Positions 34,570 through 42,365 of a stretch of 64,000 nt of DNA are shown here, piece by piece. Positions within the stretch are counted from its first letter, which is position 1, and each line of letters begins with the position of its first letter. The DNA is from Salegentibacter flavus (lineage in GTDB: Bacteria; Bacteroidota; Bacteroidia; Flavobacteriales; Flavobacteriaceae), in the NCBI RefSeq assembly GCF_900115145.1, contig NZ_FOVL01000011.1, forward strand, positions 62,001-126,000. Reading direction: 5' to 3'. Made by a program: the position numbers and the translations under genes. Below the pieces are notes generated by a model, which made no database searches, had not been told where the DNA came from, and saw only the letters and a program-made list of their open reading frames with translations.

Positions 34570-34812
34570 TTACCTTTCAATATTTATAACCTGCTCGATT
34601 TGTGGAGCGTATTTTTTAATAGTCATTTCCACCCCCGACTTAAGGGTCATCTGGTTCACAGAACAACCAACACAGGCACCTTCCAGCTGGACTTTTACCA
34701 GCCGGTCGTCTTCGATGGAGACCAAAGAAATATTGCCCCCATCACTTTCCAGAAAGGGGCGAATTTCAGCCAGGGCTTTCTCCACATTTAGTTTTACTTC
34801 TTCGCTTGTCAT
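34570..34812 (-). CDS. NifU C-terminal domain protein (Nfu scaffold)
   Basis: An 80-residue protein that is just the Nfu domain: LAEIRPFLESDGGNISLVSI followed by GACVGCSVNQMTLK with the cluster-binding C47-x2-C50. Nfu proteins carry [4Fe-4S] clusters to target enzymes. The start codon directly follows the stop of mrp, and ferredoxin reductase and ferredoxin follow, giving a four-gene iron-sulfur set. Confidence 0.93.
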   Translation of the reverse strand: MTSEEVKLNVEKALAEIRPFLESDGGNISLVSIEDDRLVKVQLEGACVGCSVNQMTLKSGVEMTIKKYAPQIEQVINIER

Positions 34813-35946
34813 CTATTTTTTATTAACGGCACTACAACCGGCCATAGTGGTGATCTTAATTGCTTCGGTAGGCGGCAGGCTCTGGTTACGGTTTACCGTT
34901 TGCTGAACCATATTTCTGGTGATCTCTTCAAACGCGGCTTCTATTGGAGTTCCGGTTTGTAGGGCAGCCGGCCTTCCGATATCTCCAGATTCGCGCAGAC
35001 TTTGCACCAATGGGATCTCCCCGAGAAATGGAGTGTCAAGATCTTCAGCAAGATTTCTAGCACCGTGTTTTCCGAAGATATAATATTTATTTTCAGGCAA
35101 TTCCTCCGGAGTGAAATAAGCCATATTCTCTACTATTCCTAAAACGGGAACATTTATGCTTTCCTGGCGGAACATCGCCACTCCTTTTTTAGCATCGGCT
35201 AAGGCCACATTTTGCGGGGTACTCACCACTACTGCTCCTGTGATGGGCAAAGACTGCATTATCGAAAGGTGAATATCGCCGGTTCCCGGAGGAAGATCGA
35301 TTAAAAGGAAATCAAGTTCCCCCCAGGCAGCATCAAAAATCATTTGGTTGAGCGCCTTGGCAGCCATAGGACCACGCCATACCACAGCCTGATTTGGCTG
35401 AGTAAAGAACCCGATAGAAAGAATTTTTACGCCGTAATTTTCTACAGGTTTCATCTTGGATTGCCCGTCTACATTCACTGAAAGCGGTTTTTCGGCCTCT
35501 ATATCAAACATTATAGGCGCTGAAGGCCCGTAAATATCGGCATCTAAAAGACCTACTTTAAAGCCCATTTTGGAGAGGGAAACCGCCATATTCGCGGTAA
35601 CTGTAGATTTCCCTACCCCACCTTTTCCTGAAGCTATAGCGATTATATTACTGATACCCGGAATGTGTTTTCCTTTAATTTCAGGCTTTTTATCGGGGGC
35701 ATTTACTTTTATATTAACTTTTACTTTGGCTTTTTGGTAAACGTGTTCATGAATGGCTTTTAGCACATCTACCTCGGCACGTTTTTTAATATGAAGTGCG
35801 GGGGTATTAAGAACAAGGTCTACTACCACCTCGTCACCAAAGGTCATAACATTTTGAACTGCGCCGCTTTCAACTATATTTTTGCCTTCACCGGCAACAG
35901 AAATAGTTTCAAGGGCTTTAAGGATATCTTTTCTATCTAATTTCAT
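34813..35946 (-). CDS. mrp: Iron-sulfur carrier ATPase Mrp/ApbC family
   Basis: A 377-residue protein when started at MKLDRKDILKALE; an in-frame upstream extension of 40 residues (to 36066) looks non-coding. Residues ~1-85 are a MIP18-like (DUF59) domain and ~95-350 a P-loop ATPase with the deviant Walker A GKGGVGKST (107-115) and LLIDLPPGTGDIHL. Mrp/ApbC proteins load Fe-S clusters. The CxxC that bridges the cluster in Salmonella ApbC is absent: the ENMAYFTPEELPENK region carries no cysteine, and only a lone GCS remains near the C-terminus. First gene of the mrp-nfu-reductase-ferredoxin operon. Confidence 0.9.
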   Translation of the reverse strand: MKLDRKDILKALETISVAGEGKNIVESGAVQNVMTFGDEVVVDLVLNTPALHIKKRAEVDVLKAIHEHVYQKAKVKVNIKVNAPDKKPEIKGKHIPGISNIIAIASGKGGVGKSTVTANMAVSLSKMGFKVGLLDADIYGPSAPIMFDIEAEKPLSVNVDGQSKMKPVENYGVKILSIGFFTQPNQAVVWRGPMAAKALNQMIFDAAWGELDFLLIDLPPGTGDIHLSIMQSLPITGAVVVSTPQNVALADAKKGVAMFRQESINVPVLGIVENMAYFTPEELPENKYYIFGKHGARNLAEDLDTPFLGEIPLVQSLRESGDIGRPAALQTGTPIEAAFEEITRNMVQQTVNRNQSLPPTEAIKITTMAGCSAVNKK

Positions 35947-36147
35947 TTTAATTGTATTTAGGGCATAAGGCCTGTGATTTGCCGCAGAAAAGTCCCAGTC
36001 CTTACAATGATTCCTGTAAATAAAGATTTTAAAAATCAGTCTTATGTAGACTGATTCTAAACGCAAATATAGGTGGAAAAGCTAAGAAAACGAAGTATTT
36101 ATCTATAATTGATTTATGGAGTAATAAGCTGGTTTTATGATAGGGAA

Positions 36148-36486
36148 TCAGGGATTGAGATGCGCTGAAGGATCCCAGAAATACTCATCGAAATCCAGCA
36201 CCTTATTTTCCCTAACAGGTACACCTTCGGCTTCCAATAAATTTCGCATCGCATTGCTGTCTCCAAAATGATGTTTCCCGCTAAGAAGGCCATTACGGTT
36301 TACCACCCGATGGGCCGGCACATCTTCCAGGTTATGGGAGGCATTCATTGCCCAGCCAACCATCCTAGCGCTTTGCGGCGAACCTATAGCCCTGGCGATC
36401 GCTCCATAGGAAGTGACTCTTCCAACAGGGATCTGCCGTACAGTTTCATAAACTTTATCAAAGAAATTCTTTTCTTCGGAAATCAT
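36148..36486 (-). CDS. Alkyltransferase-like protein (ATL), MGMT homologue without the reactive cysteine
   Basis: A 112-residue protein matching the DNA-binding domain of O6-alkylguanine-DNA alkyltransferase: VRQIPVGRVTSYGAIARAIGSP, then RMVGWAMNAS, and the active-site block reading VPAHRVVNRNG where the methyltransferases have PCHRV. Alanine replaces the alkyl-accepting cysteine, the hallmark of ATL proteins, which flag O6-alkylguanine for nucleotide-excision repair rather than repairing it directly. The gene overlaps the upstream LysE-family exporter gene by 4 bases. Confidence 0.9.
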   Translation of the reverse strand: MISEEKNFFDKVYETVRQIPVGRVTSYGAIARAIGSPQSARMVGWAMNASHNLEDVPAHRVVNRNGLLSGKHHFGDSNAMRNLLEAEGVPVRENKVLDFDEYFWDPSAHLNP

Positions 36487-37106
36487 AAATTATAGATCCT
36501 GATAATTGTTATAATTACTAAGATTAGCATGAGTGTGGCCATAAAATAATTGGAATATCTAGCAAAGCTATCGGCATACTTTTCAATTTTCATAAATGAC
36601 AGCACGTAGACATAAAGCGTGGTAAAACTGCCAAGAGAAGCAGCTAGCACAAAGGCTATGATCAAAGACCAGTCATAGGTCACCCCCACTCCCACATTGA
36701 GAGCTCCGGCAATAGCTACAAAATATGGAATAGGAAACAAATTAAGAACAGATATCAGCATTCCCTTAAAAATACTGTTAGCATTGGCTTTATGAGAAGA
36801 ATGTTCTATCCCGCTCCGTCTTTTAGCCATAAGCAGGAAATATATTCCCAACAGCATAAAGATTACCAGACCGGCACGTAAAAGAATGCTTTGCACAAAA
36901 AGATTATCAAAAATATATTTTGCAAGAAGAACTGCGATAAGCGCCTGTAAAATCACCACGCTGGAGGCTCCAATAGCAACATAAAGGCCATTGCGTTTCC
37001 CATGTACAACACAGGTTTTGGCAACTGTCATATTAACAAGCCCCGGAGGAATCACCCCGATAAGGGCGGCAAAGTAGGTGATTAAAAAGAGTTTAGTTTC
37101 CTCCAA
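36483..37106 (-). CDS. LysE/RhtB family exporter
   Basis: A 207-residue membrane protein with about six transmembrane segments. The first holds the family motif FAALIGVIPPGLVNMTVAK; a central cytoplasmic loop (AKRRSGIEHSSHKAN) separates the two halves. LysE family members export amino acids or other small cationic/amphipathic metabolites. It is sandwiched between trmB and the ATL gene with only a few bases on either side; the three are likely one transcript without an evident shared function. Confidence 0.85.
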   Translation of the reverse strand: MEETKLFLITYFAALIGVIPPGLVNMTVAKTCVVHGKRNGLYVAIGASSVVILQALIAVLLAKYIFDNLFVQSILLRAGLVIFMLLGIYFLLMAKRRSGIEHSSHKANANSIFKGMLISVLNLFPIPYFVAIAGALNVGVGVTYDWSLIIAFVLAASLGSFTTLYVYVLSFMKIEKYADSFARYSNYFMATLMLILVIITIIRIYNL

Positions 37107-37112
37107 TAGAAG

Positions 37113-37787
37113 CTATTTTATCTTAAATTGAATATAGGTAATAGGTTTTCCCTGTTCAAGATACTGTTTTTCATAGAAAGTTTGAATTTCCCGCACTTCT
37201 TTAGGTGAATATTCATTCTTATAAATATCGTGATGAGCGTATAAAATCTCCTGACCCTGCCCATGTAAAAGCCCCAGGGTATAGCCATGCATAAACTCAC
37301 TATCGGTCTTAAGGTTCACCAAGCCATTTTCCTTCAAAACATACTTATATTTTTTCAGAAAATCTGCATTGGTTAAGCGGTGCTTGGTACGCTTGTATTT
37401 TATTTGTGGGTCGGGGAAAGTTATCCAGATCTCATCGACCTCATTTTCGGCAAAGATCTTATCGATAAGTTCTATTTGAGCTCTCACGAAGGCCACATTT
37501 TCCAGTTTATCTTCAAGGGCGGTCTTGGCGCCTCTCCAAAAACGGGCTCCCTTAATATCAATCCCTATAAAGTTCCTTTCGGGATAATTTTGCGCGAGCC
37601 CCACGCTATACTCACCTTTTCCACAACCCAGTTCAAGTACAATAGGATTATCATTTTTAAAAAAATCCTTTCGCCATTTTCCTTTTAAACTGAATTCATC
37701 CTTTTCCAGTACATCTCTGGAGGGTTGAATAACATTTTCAAAGCTTTCGTTTTGCTTAAATCGTTTTAATTTATTTTTACTACCCAC
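37113..37787 (-). CDS. trmB: tRNA (guanine-N7-)-methyltransferase
   Basis: A 224-residue SAM-dependent methyltransferase making m7G46. Signatures visible: VLELGCGKGEYSVGLA, NFIGIDIKGARFWRGAKTA and the TrmB-specific IWITFPDPQIKYKRTKHRLT. It leads a minus-strand run trmB-lysE-like-ATL with spacings of 6 and -4 nt. The divergent glycosyltransferase gene begins 65 nt away. Confidence 0.95.
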   Translation of the reverse strand: MGSKNKLKRFKQNESFENVIQPSRDVLEKDEFSLKGKWRKDFFKNDNPIVLELGCGKGEYSVGLAQNYPERNFIGIDIKGARFWRGAKTALEDKLENVAFVRAQIELIDKIFAENEVDEIWITFPDPQIKYKRTKHRLTNADFLKKYKYVLKENGLVNLKTDSEFMHGYTLGLLHGQGQEILYAHHDIYKNEYSPKEVREIQTFYEKQYLEQGKPITYIQFKIK

Positions 37788-37852
37788 AGCTTGTTTGAAA
37801 TTTTGTCAAAATTAAGGAAATTAGCCAACAGGAGGAGTATATTAAAACATAT

Positions 37853-38917
37853 ATGAAGAAGAAGCGAATTTTGGTTGCCATACTTAACTGGGGCTTAGGT
37901 CATGCCGCCCGATGTATACCCCTCATCAACGGGTTGATCGCTAAGGGATATGAGCCCATTTTAGCTTCTGATGGGGCTGCACTCGCCTTGTTGAAAAAAG
38001 AATTCCCTGATCTATTGGCAGAAGAACTCCCTTCATACAATATTGAGTATAGCAAATCTCCCAATTTGTTGAAGTGGAAATTGTTCCTGGAAAGTCCCAG
38101 AATAATGCAGGTAATCAAAGCCGAAAAAAAGCATACCAAACTCCTGGTAGAAAAATACAATCTAAACGGTATAATTTCAGATAACCGATTGGGGGTGCGT
38201 TATAAACATCTAAAAAATGTTTTTATCACCCATCAACTCAATGTGCTTTCAGGAAACACTACATGGTTAAGCAGCAAACTTCATCAAAAATATATCAGGA
38301 AGTTTGATGAGTGCTGGGTGCCCGATCTGCCCGCTTCAAAGAACCTGAGTGGAGTTTTAGGCCATATGAAGAAAACCCCTGAAGATGTGAAATACATGGG
38401 CCCGTTAAGCAGGTTCAGCAAAAAAGATCTTCCGCAGAAATATAAGGTGATAATCATTCTATCAGGACCAGAACCTCAACGCTCTTACCTGGAAAGAATT
38501 CTGCTAAGAGAGTTTAAAGATACTTCAGAAAAGACGTTGTTTTTACGAGGGGTATTGGAAGAAAATGAGCTTATTTTAGAAGGTGAAAATCCTAATCTGA
38601 TAATAAGAAATTATCTTTTCGGGGAGGAACTGGAAGCAGCTTTGAACTCTAGTGAAATAGTAGTGTGCCGATCGGGATACACCAGCATTATGGACCTTTC
38701 AAAACTTGAGAAAAAGGCATTTTTAATACCTACTCCAGGACAATTTGAGCAGAAATATCTGGCAGAACGATTAGACAAGCTTGGAATTGCAACTTACTGT
38801 AGCCAGGATGAATTTAAAATTACAGAATTAAAAAGACTAAAGGGCTTTAGCGGCTTTAGAGACTTTGGATTTGTTACCGACTTCAGGAGTCTTTTTGCTC
38901 TTTTCGAGGGTAAATGA
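37853..38917 (+). CDS. Glycosyltransferase, GT-B fold (MurG/UDP-sugar type)
   Basis: A 354-residue protein opening with ILVAILNWGLGHAARCIPLINGL, the glycine-rich loop of GT-B enzymes of the MurG/GT28 type, and containing a C-terminal nucleotide-sugar-binding region with GPEPQRSYLE, VVCRSGYTSIMDLS and TPGQFEQKYLAERL. This is close to the group annotated as UDP-N-acetylglucosamine-type transferases in Bacteroidota. The acceptor is unknown. The last 81 bases overlap the 3' end of the convergent histidine kinase gene, so the last ~27 codons of each are read from both strands. Confidence 0.85.
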   Translation: MKKKRILVAILNWGLGHAARCIPLINGLIAKGYEPILASDGAALALLKKEFPDLLAEELPSYNIEYSKSPNLLKWKLFLESPRIMQVIKAEKKHTKLLVEKYNLNGIISDNRLGVRYKHLKNVFITHQLNVLSGNTTWLSSKLHQKYIRKFDECWVPDLPASKNLSGVLGHMKKTPEDVKYMGPLSRFSKKDLPQKYKVIIILSGPEPQRSYLERILLREFKDTSEKTLFLRGVLEENELILEGENPNLIIRNYLFGEELEAALNSSEIVVCRSGYTSIMDLSKLEKKAFLIPTPGQFEQKYLAERLDKLGIATYCSQDEFKITELKRLKGFSGFRDFGFVTDFRSLFALFEGK

Positions 38918-39934
38918 GAATTCACTTCCCACTCCAAAGACACTTTCTACATATATCTTTTCGTTATGCGCTTCAATAATATGCTTCACGATAGAAAGGC
39001 CTAAACCTGAGCCACCTTCCTTCCGGCTTCCGCTTTTGTCTACGCGATAGAATCGCTCAAAAAGCCGGGGGATATTCTCTTTTTCTATACCTTCCCCATT
39101 ATCTGTAATTCGAACGATTACTTTATTTTTAATAAGATTTTCGATACTAACCTCGGTGGTGCCTCCCTTTTTCCCATATTTAATTGAATTTACAATAAGG
39201 TTGGAAACCACCTGCTGGATTCGGTCACGGTCGGCCCGCACCATAACCGGCCTGTCATAAGGCATATCGAAGACAAGGGTAATATTCTTTTTTGCAGCTT
39301 TCATCTCGAGCAGGTCGAAGGAGTTCTGAATCAGCTCCACGATATTAAAATCCTCCAAATCAAGGTGTAGTTCACCAGCCTCAAGTTTGGTGATCATATC
39401 CAAATCTTTTACGATATAGATAAGCCGTTCCACTCCTTTGTTGGCTCGTTGCAAATATTTTTTTCGCACGGCTTTATCCTTAATCGCTCCGTCAAGAAGG
39501 GTTAGGATATAGCCCTGAACCGTAAACAGAGGAGTTTTTAATTCATGAGATACGTTTCCCATAAATTCTTTCCGATAAGCTTCGCGAACTTTCAATGTTT
39601 CAATTTCGAGTTTATTATACTCGGCAAATCTTTCCACTTCACGGGTAAGCGAAGCCATGTCTGTAGTTACCTGGCTAGGACTAAGCGTTGTTGAATCCAG
39701 AAGAGAAACATTGTCGTAGATCTTTTTTATGCGTTTATAGATAAAATGTTCTACCCGGTATTGGATAATGAAAAAGGAGAAAAGATAAGTGAGCAGGGCC
39801 AGGACCAGAATCGGTAACCACTCAAATCCTGAGGTAAAAACCGCATAAAGCGCTACTGCCACCGAAAGGAAAACGGTAATATACAATGAAGTTTTAACTG
39901 CAAATTTATATGAGCGCTTAAATTTTTTAGCCAT
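38837..39934 (-). CDS. phoR: PhoR-like sensor histidine kinase
   Basis: A 365-residue kinase with two transmembrane segments (~13-33 and 38-58), almost no periplasmic sensor, a HAMP-like helix, then H-box FMGNVSHELKTPLFTVQGYI (H130), N-box NLIVNSIKYGKKGG, G1 DNGEGIEKENIPR, F-box FYRVDK and G2 GSGLGLSIVKHI. The architecture and the partner match the PhoR/PhoB phosphate-starvation system. The C-terminal ~27 residues (lysine-rich, ending SKAAKAL) are encoded in an 81-base convergent overlap with the glycosyltransferase gene. The start codon overlaps the stop of the regulator gene by one base. Confidence 0.85.
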   Translation of the reverse strand: MAKKFKRSYKFAVKTSLYITVFLSVAVALYAVFTSGFEWLPILVLALLTYLFSFFIIQYRVEHFIYKRIKKIYDNVSLLDSTTLSPSQVTTDMASLTREVERFAEYNKLEIETLKVREAYRKEFMGNVSHELKTPLFTVQGYILTLLDGAIKDKAVRKKYLQRANKGVERLIYIVKDLDMITKLEAGELHLDLEDFNIVELIQNSFDLLEMKAAKKNITLVFDMPYDRPVMVRADRDRIQQVVSNLIVNSIKYGKKGGTTEVSIENLIKNKVIVRITDNGEGIEKENIPRLFERFYRVDKSGSRKEGGSGLGLSIVKHIIEAHNEKIYVESVFGVGSEFSFTLEKSKKTPEVGNKSKVSKAAKAL

Positions 39935-40617
39935 TAAATTACAAACTTATAACCAACACCCTTTACAGTTTTAAAGGAGTCATCCCCTATTTTTTCGCGT
40001 AATTTACGAATATGCACATCTATGGTACGCCCGCCAACAACAACTTCGTTCCCCCACACCTTATCAAGAATATCTTCTCTTTTAAAAACTTTTCCCGGTT
40101 TTGACGTAAGCAGGGAAAGCAATTCAAATTCCTTTCGAGGCAGCACCAACTCCTGTCCATCTTTAATAACTTTATACTGATCACGATCAATAACAAGTTC
40201 CCCAATTTTTAAAATATTAGAAGAGCCCGATTCCTCCTTAAAGCGTCTCAGGAGTGCTTTAACTTTACTCACCAAAACTTTAGGTTTAATAGGTTTTGTA
40301 ATATAATCGTCGGCACCGGCATCAAAACCTGCCACCTGCGAGTAATCTTCGCCTCTTGCAGTTAAAAAGGTGATGATGGTTTCTTCAAGGCCGGCAATAT
40401 TTCTTATTTGCTCACAGGCCTCTATACCATCCATTTCAGGCATCATTACATCCAGGATGATTAGCTGGGGTTTGTGCTTTTTTGCAAGTTTAACCCCATC
40501 GGCACCATTTTCAGCGGTGATTACCTGGTAACCTTCTGTTTTTAGATTGTAACCCACAATCTCAAGGATATCGGGTTCATCGTCTACTAAAAGAATCTTA
40601 ATGTCACTCTTTTTCAT
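39934..40617 (-). CDS. phoB: PhoB-like response regulator (OmpR family)
   Basis: A 227-residue regulator: receiver domain 1-~120 with D13-D14 acidic pair, phospho-acceptor D56, and K109 in ITKPIKPKV; then an OmpR-type winged helix with FELLSLLTSKPGKVFKREDILDKVWG split as FELLSLL and FKREDILDKVWG, and VVGGRTIDVHIRKLREKIG near the end. First gene of the pair with the phoR-like kinase. Divergently placed from the lipoprotein/TonB receptor genes whose promoter contains tandem repeats, its predicted targets. Assignment to phosphate response is by similarity in layout, not proven. Confidence 0.86.
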   Translation of the reverse strand: MKKSDIKILLVDDEPDILEIVGYNLKTEGYQVITAENGADGVKLAKKHKPQLIILDVMMPEMDGIEACEQIRNIAGLEETIITFLTARGEDYSQVAGFDAGADDYITKPIKPKVLVSKVKALLRRFKEESGSSNILKIGELVIDRDQYKVIKDGQELVLPRKEFELLSLLTSKPGKVFKREDILDKVWGNEVVVGGRTIDVHIRKLREKIGDDSFKTVKGVGYKFVI

Positions 40618-40947
40618 CAGTACTTAAATTGTGTTCTTATTTCTGAAGTAAAAGTAAGTATAAATTACTACCCAATAATTCTCTCTTTTGAAGTCTTAAC
40701 CTTAAGGTAATATAAGCAAATTTCTTCGAAGTGCTTTTATAATCAGGTCTTTTCAGTATCCATTCTTATAAAATATAATCAACAAACACCCCTTTTTACC
40801 AAAAGAAAGTGCCTGAGATAAACCTAATCATAACATTAAAGATTTCAGAATAACATAAGCTTAAACTTAAGCTAAGACCACACTTAAACTAAGCTCGTTT
40901 ATTTGCTCCAAATTAATTACAGAAACGAAAACTAAATTTTTTGACTT
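40618..40947. other. Divergent regulatory region phoB - surface lipoprotein
   Basis: This 330-base AT-rich stretch has no gene. Its right third carries the repeat/promoter element at 40860-40905; the left two-thirds should hold the phoBR promoter, where I see only weak -7-like elements. Confidence 0.5.
40860..40905 (+). promoter_or_regulatory. Tandem repeat over the -33 region of the lipoprotein/TonB receptor promoter
   Basis: CTTAAACTTAAGC (40860-40872) is repeated with a single base missing as CTTAAACTAAGC (40883-40894); the copies start 23 bp apart. A -7-like TTTATTTG (40898-40905, one mismatch to TAnnTTTG) lies 4 bases downstream. No -33 TTTG exists at the usual position; the repeats occupy it instead, as PhoB boxes do in enteric phosphate promoters. 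The neighbouring PhoB-like regulator is the natural candidate to bind. Confidence 0.5.
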
Positions 40948-42273
40948 ATGAAAAAACTGATTATTGCAGGTTTTGCAATTGCCACCTTAGGATTAACCAG
41001 CTGTAGCGAAGATGACGATATGCCAATTGAACAACTTGCTACCTGTACCGATGGAATCAAAAACGGTAACGAAACTGGTGTAGATTGTGGCGGAGCTTGT
41101 GCTCCTTGTGATGATGATGGAGGTGACAATGGTACAGTTCCACAAGACGAAGATCTTTCCGGGTTATTAAGTGAAGATTTTACTTTAACCAATGATATAA
41201 TTTGGGAGCTAAACGGAAAATTCGTGGTAGGTGATGGAGCAACCCTTACTATTGAACCTGGCACAATTATAAAAGGACAAGAAGGTACCGGTTCTTTGGC
41301 TTCTGCTCTAATCGTAGCCCGTGGAGGCCGAATTATGGCTGAAGGTACTGCTGACGATCCAATTATCTTCACCTCTATAAACGACAACATTGACCTTGGA
41401 GAAAAACAAGGTTCAAACCTTGACGAAAACGATCGTGGCCTTTGGGGAGGAGTTTTAATTCTAGGAAATGCACCGAGTTCCTTTGAGGGTGACTCTGAAG
41501 AATCTCAAATTGAAGGGATTCCTGCAGATGATGACTTTGGAAGATTCGGTGGTAACGACCCAGATGATGATTCAGGAGTATTTAAATATGTATCTATTCG
41601 TCACGGGGGCGCATTAATTGGTTCCGGAAACGAAATTAATGGACTTACCCTTGGTGGTGTTGGTGCAGGAACTGTAATCGATCACGTAGAAGTAGTTGGG
41701 AATGTAGACGATGGAATTGAATGGTTTGGCGGAACAGTGAACACGAGCAACGTTGTTGTATTTGCTGGAGGAGATGATGGGCTTGATATAGACATGGCTT
41801 ACTCCGGAACTATTACTAACGCATTGGCAATACAAGGTGCCGAGTCTGATCACGCTTTAGAAATTGACGGACCAGAAGGTACCCTTGAAGGAGCTTTTAC
41901 CATCCAGAACCTAACTATTCTTGGGGATGCAACCGCTCCATCTGGTCAAATAGCAGATCTAAGAGACGGAGCAATGGGAGCCTTTAACAATGTATACGTA
42001 AGAGGTTTTAACGACATACAGAATGTGGAAATTGATGATGACGCAACTGCTGCGAACTATACCAATGGAAGTTTAAGCTTCTCTGCCTGGGAAATTGTAT
42101 TGCCAGAAGGTGTAGACAGTGTTTCTTTAATCTTTGAAGACACCACAGAAAGTACAGATTTCTCTAATGACGCCACCAATTTTGCTACAGCAATAGAACA
42201 AGACCAAGAAACTGTAGGTGCAGATCTATCTGTTTTTGGCTGGACTTATGCTAGCTTCAGAAATGCATTTTAG
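40948..42273 (+). CDS. Surface lipoprotein with cysteine motif and beta-helix-like repeats
   Basis: A 441-residue lipoprotein: lipobox LGLTSC (C19), then an acidic linker, then CTDGIKNGNETGVDCGGACAPC split as a four-cysteine motif (C33, C47, C51, C54) typical of Bacteroidota outer-surface proteins. From ~70 on, repeated short strands with patterns such as GATLTIEPGTIIKG, GGRIMAEGTADDPIIFTS, GTVIDHVEVVGN and FGGTVNTSNVVVFAGGDDGLDID suggest a right-handed beta-helix. It is followed 92 nt later by a TonB-dependent receptor, so it may work as its surface partner. Similar pairs near PhoBR are known to me in the phylum; the ligand is not established. Confidence 0.82.
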   Translation: MKKLIIAGFAIATLGLTSCSEDDDMPIEQLATCTDGIKNGNETGVDCGGACAPCDDDGGDNGTVPQDEDLSGLLSEDFTLTNDIIWELNGKFVVGDGATLTIEPGTIIKGQEGTGSLASALIVARGGRIMAEGTADDPIIFTSINDNIDLGEKQGSNLDENDRGLWGGVLILGNAPSSFEGDSEESQIEGIPADDDFGRFGGNDPDDDSGVFKYVSIRHGGALIGSGNEINGLTLGGVGAGTVIDHVEVVGNVDDGIEWFGGTVNTSNVVVFAGGDDGLDIDMAYSGTITNALAIQGAESDHALEIDGPEGTLEGAFTIQNLTILGDATAPSGQIADLRDGAMGAFNNVYVRGFNDIQNVEIDDDATAANYTNGSLSFSAWEIVLPEGVDSVSLIFEDTTESTDFSNDATNFATAIEQDQETVGADLSVFGWTYASFRNAF

Positions 42274-42304
42274 AAATTAAAGCCAAATACAAATAAAGCT
42301 TTTC

Positions 42305-42337
42305 AAATTGCTCGCCTTTTTACAAGGTGGGCAATTT
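42305..42337 (+). terminator. Intercistronic hairpin between lipoprotein and TonB receptor
   Basis: AAATTGCTCGCCTT (42305-42318) pairs with AAGGTGGGCAATTT (42324-42337) in a 14-bp stem with two G-U pairs and a 5-nt loop, with only a weak T-rich tail. It could lower receptor expression relative to the lipoprotein or stabilise the upstream message. Confidence 0.55.
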
Positions 42338-42365
42338 AATATTAAGATTGTTAATCTAGATTTAT

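Noticed and set aside
35947-36066. N-terminal extension of Mrp by 40 residues
   Set aside because: The added residues (MRLESVYIRLIFKIF...) do not match the DUF59 start, which begins properly at 35946.
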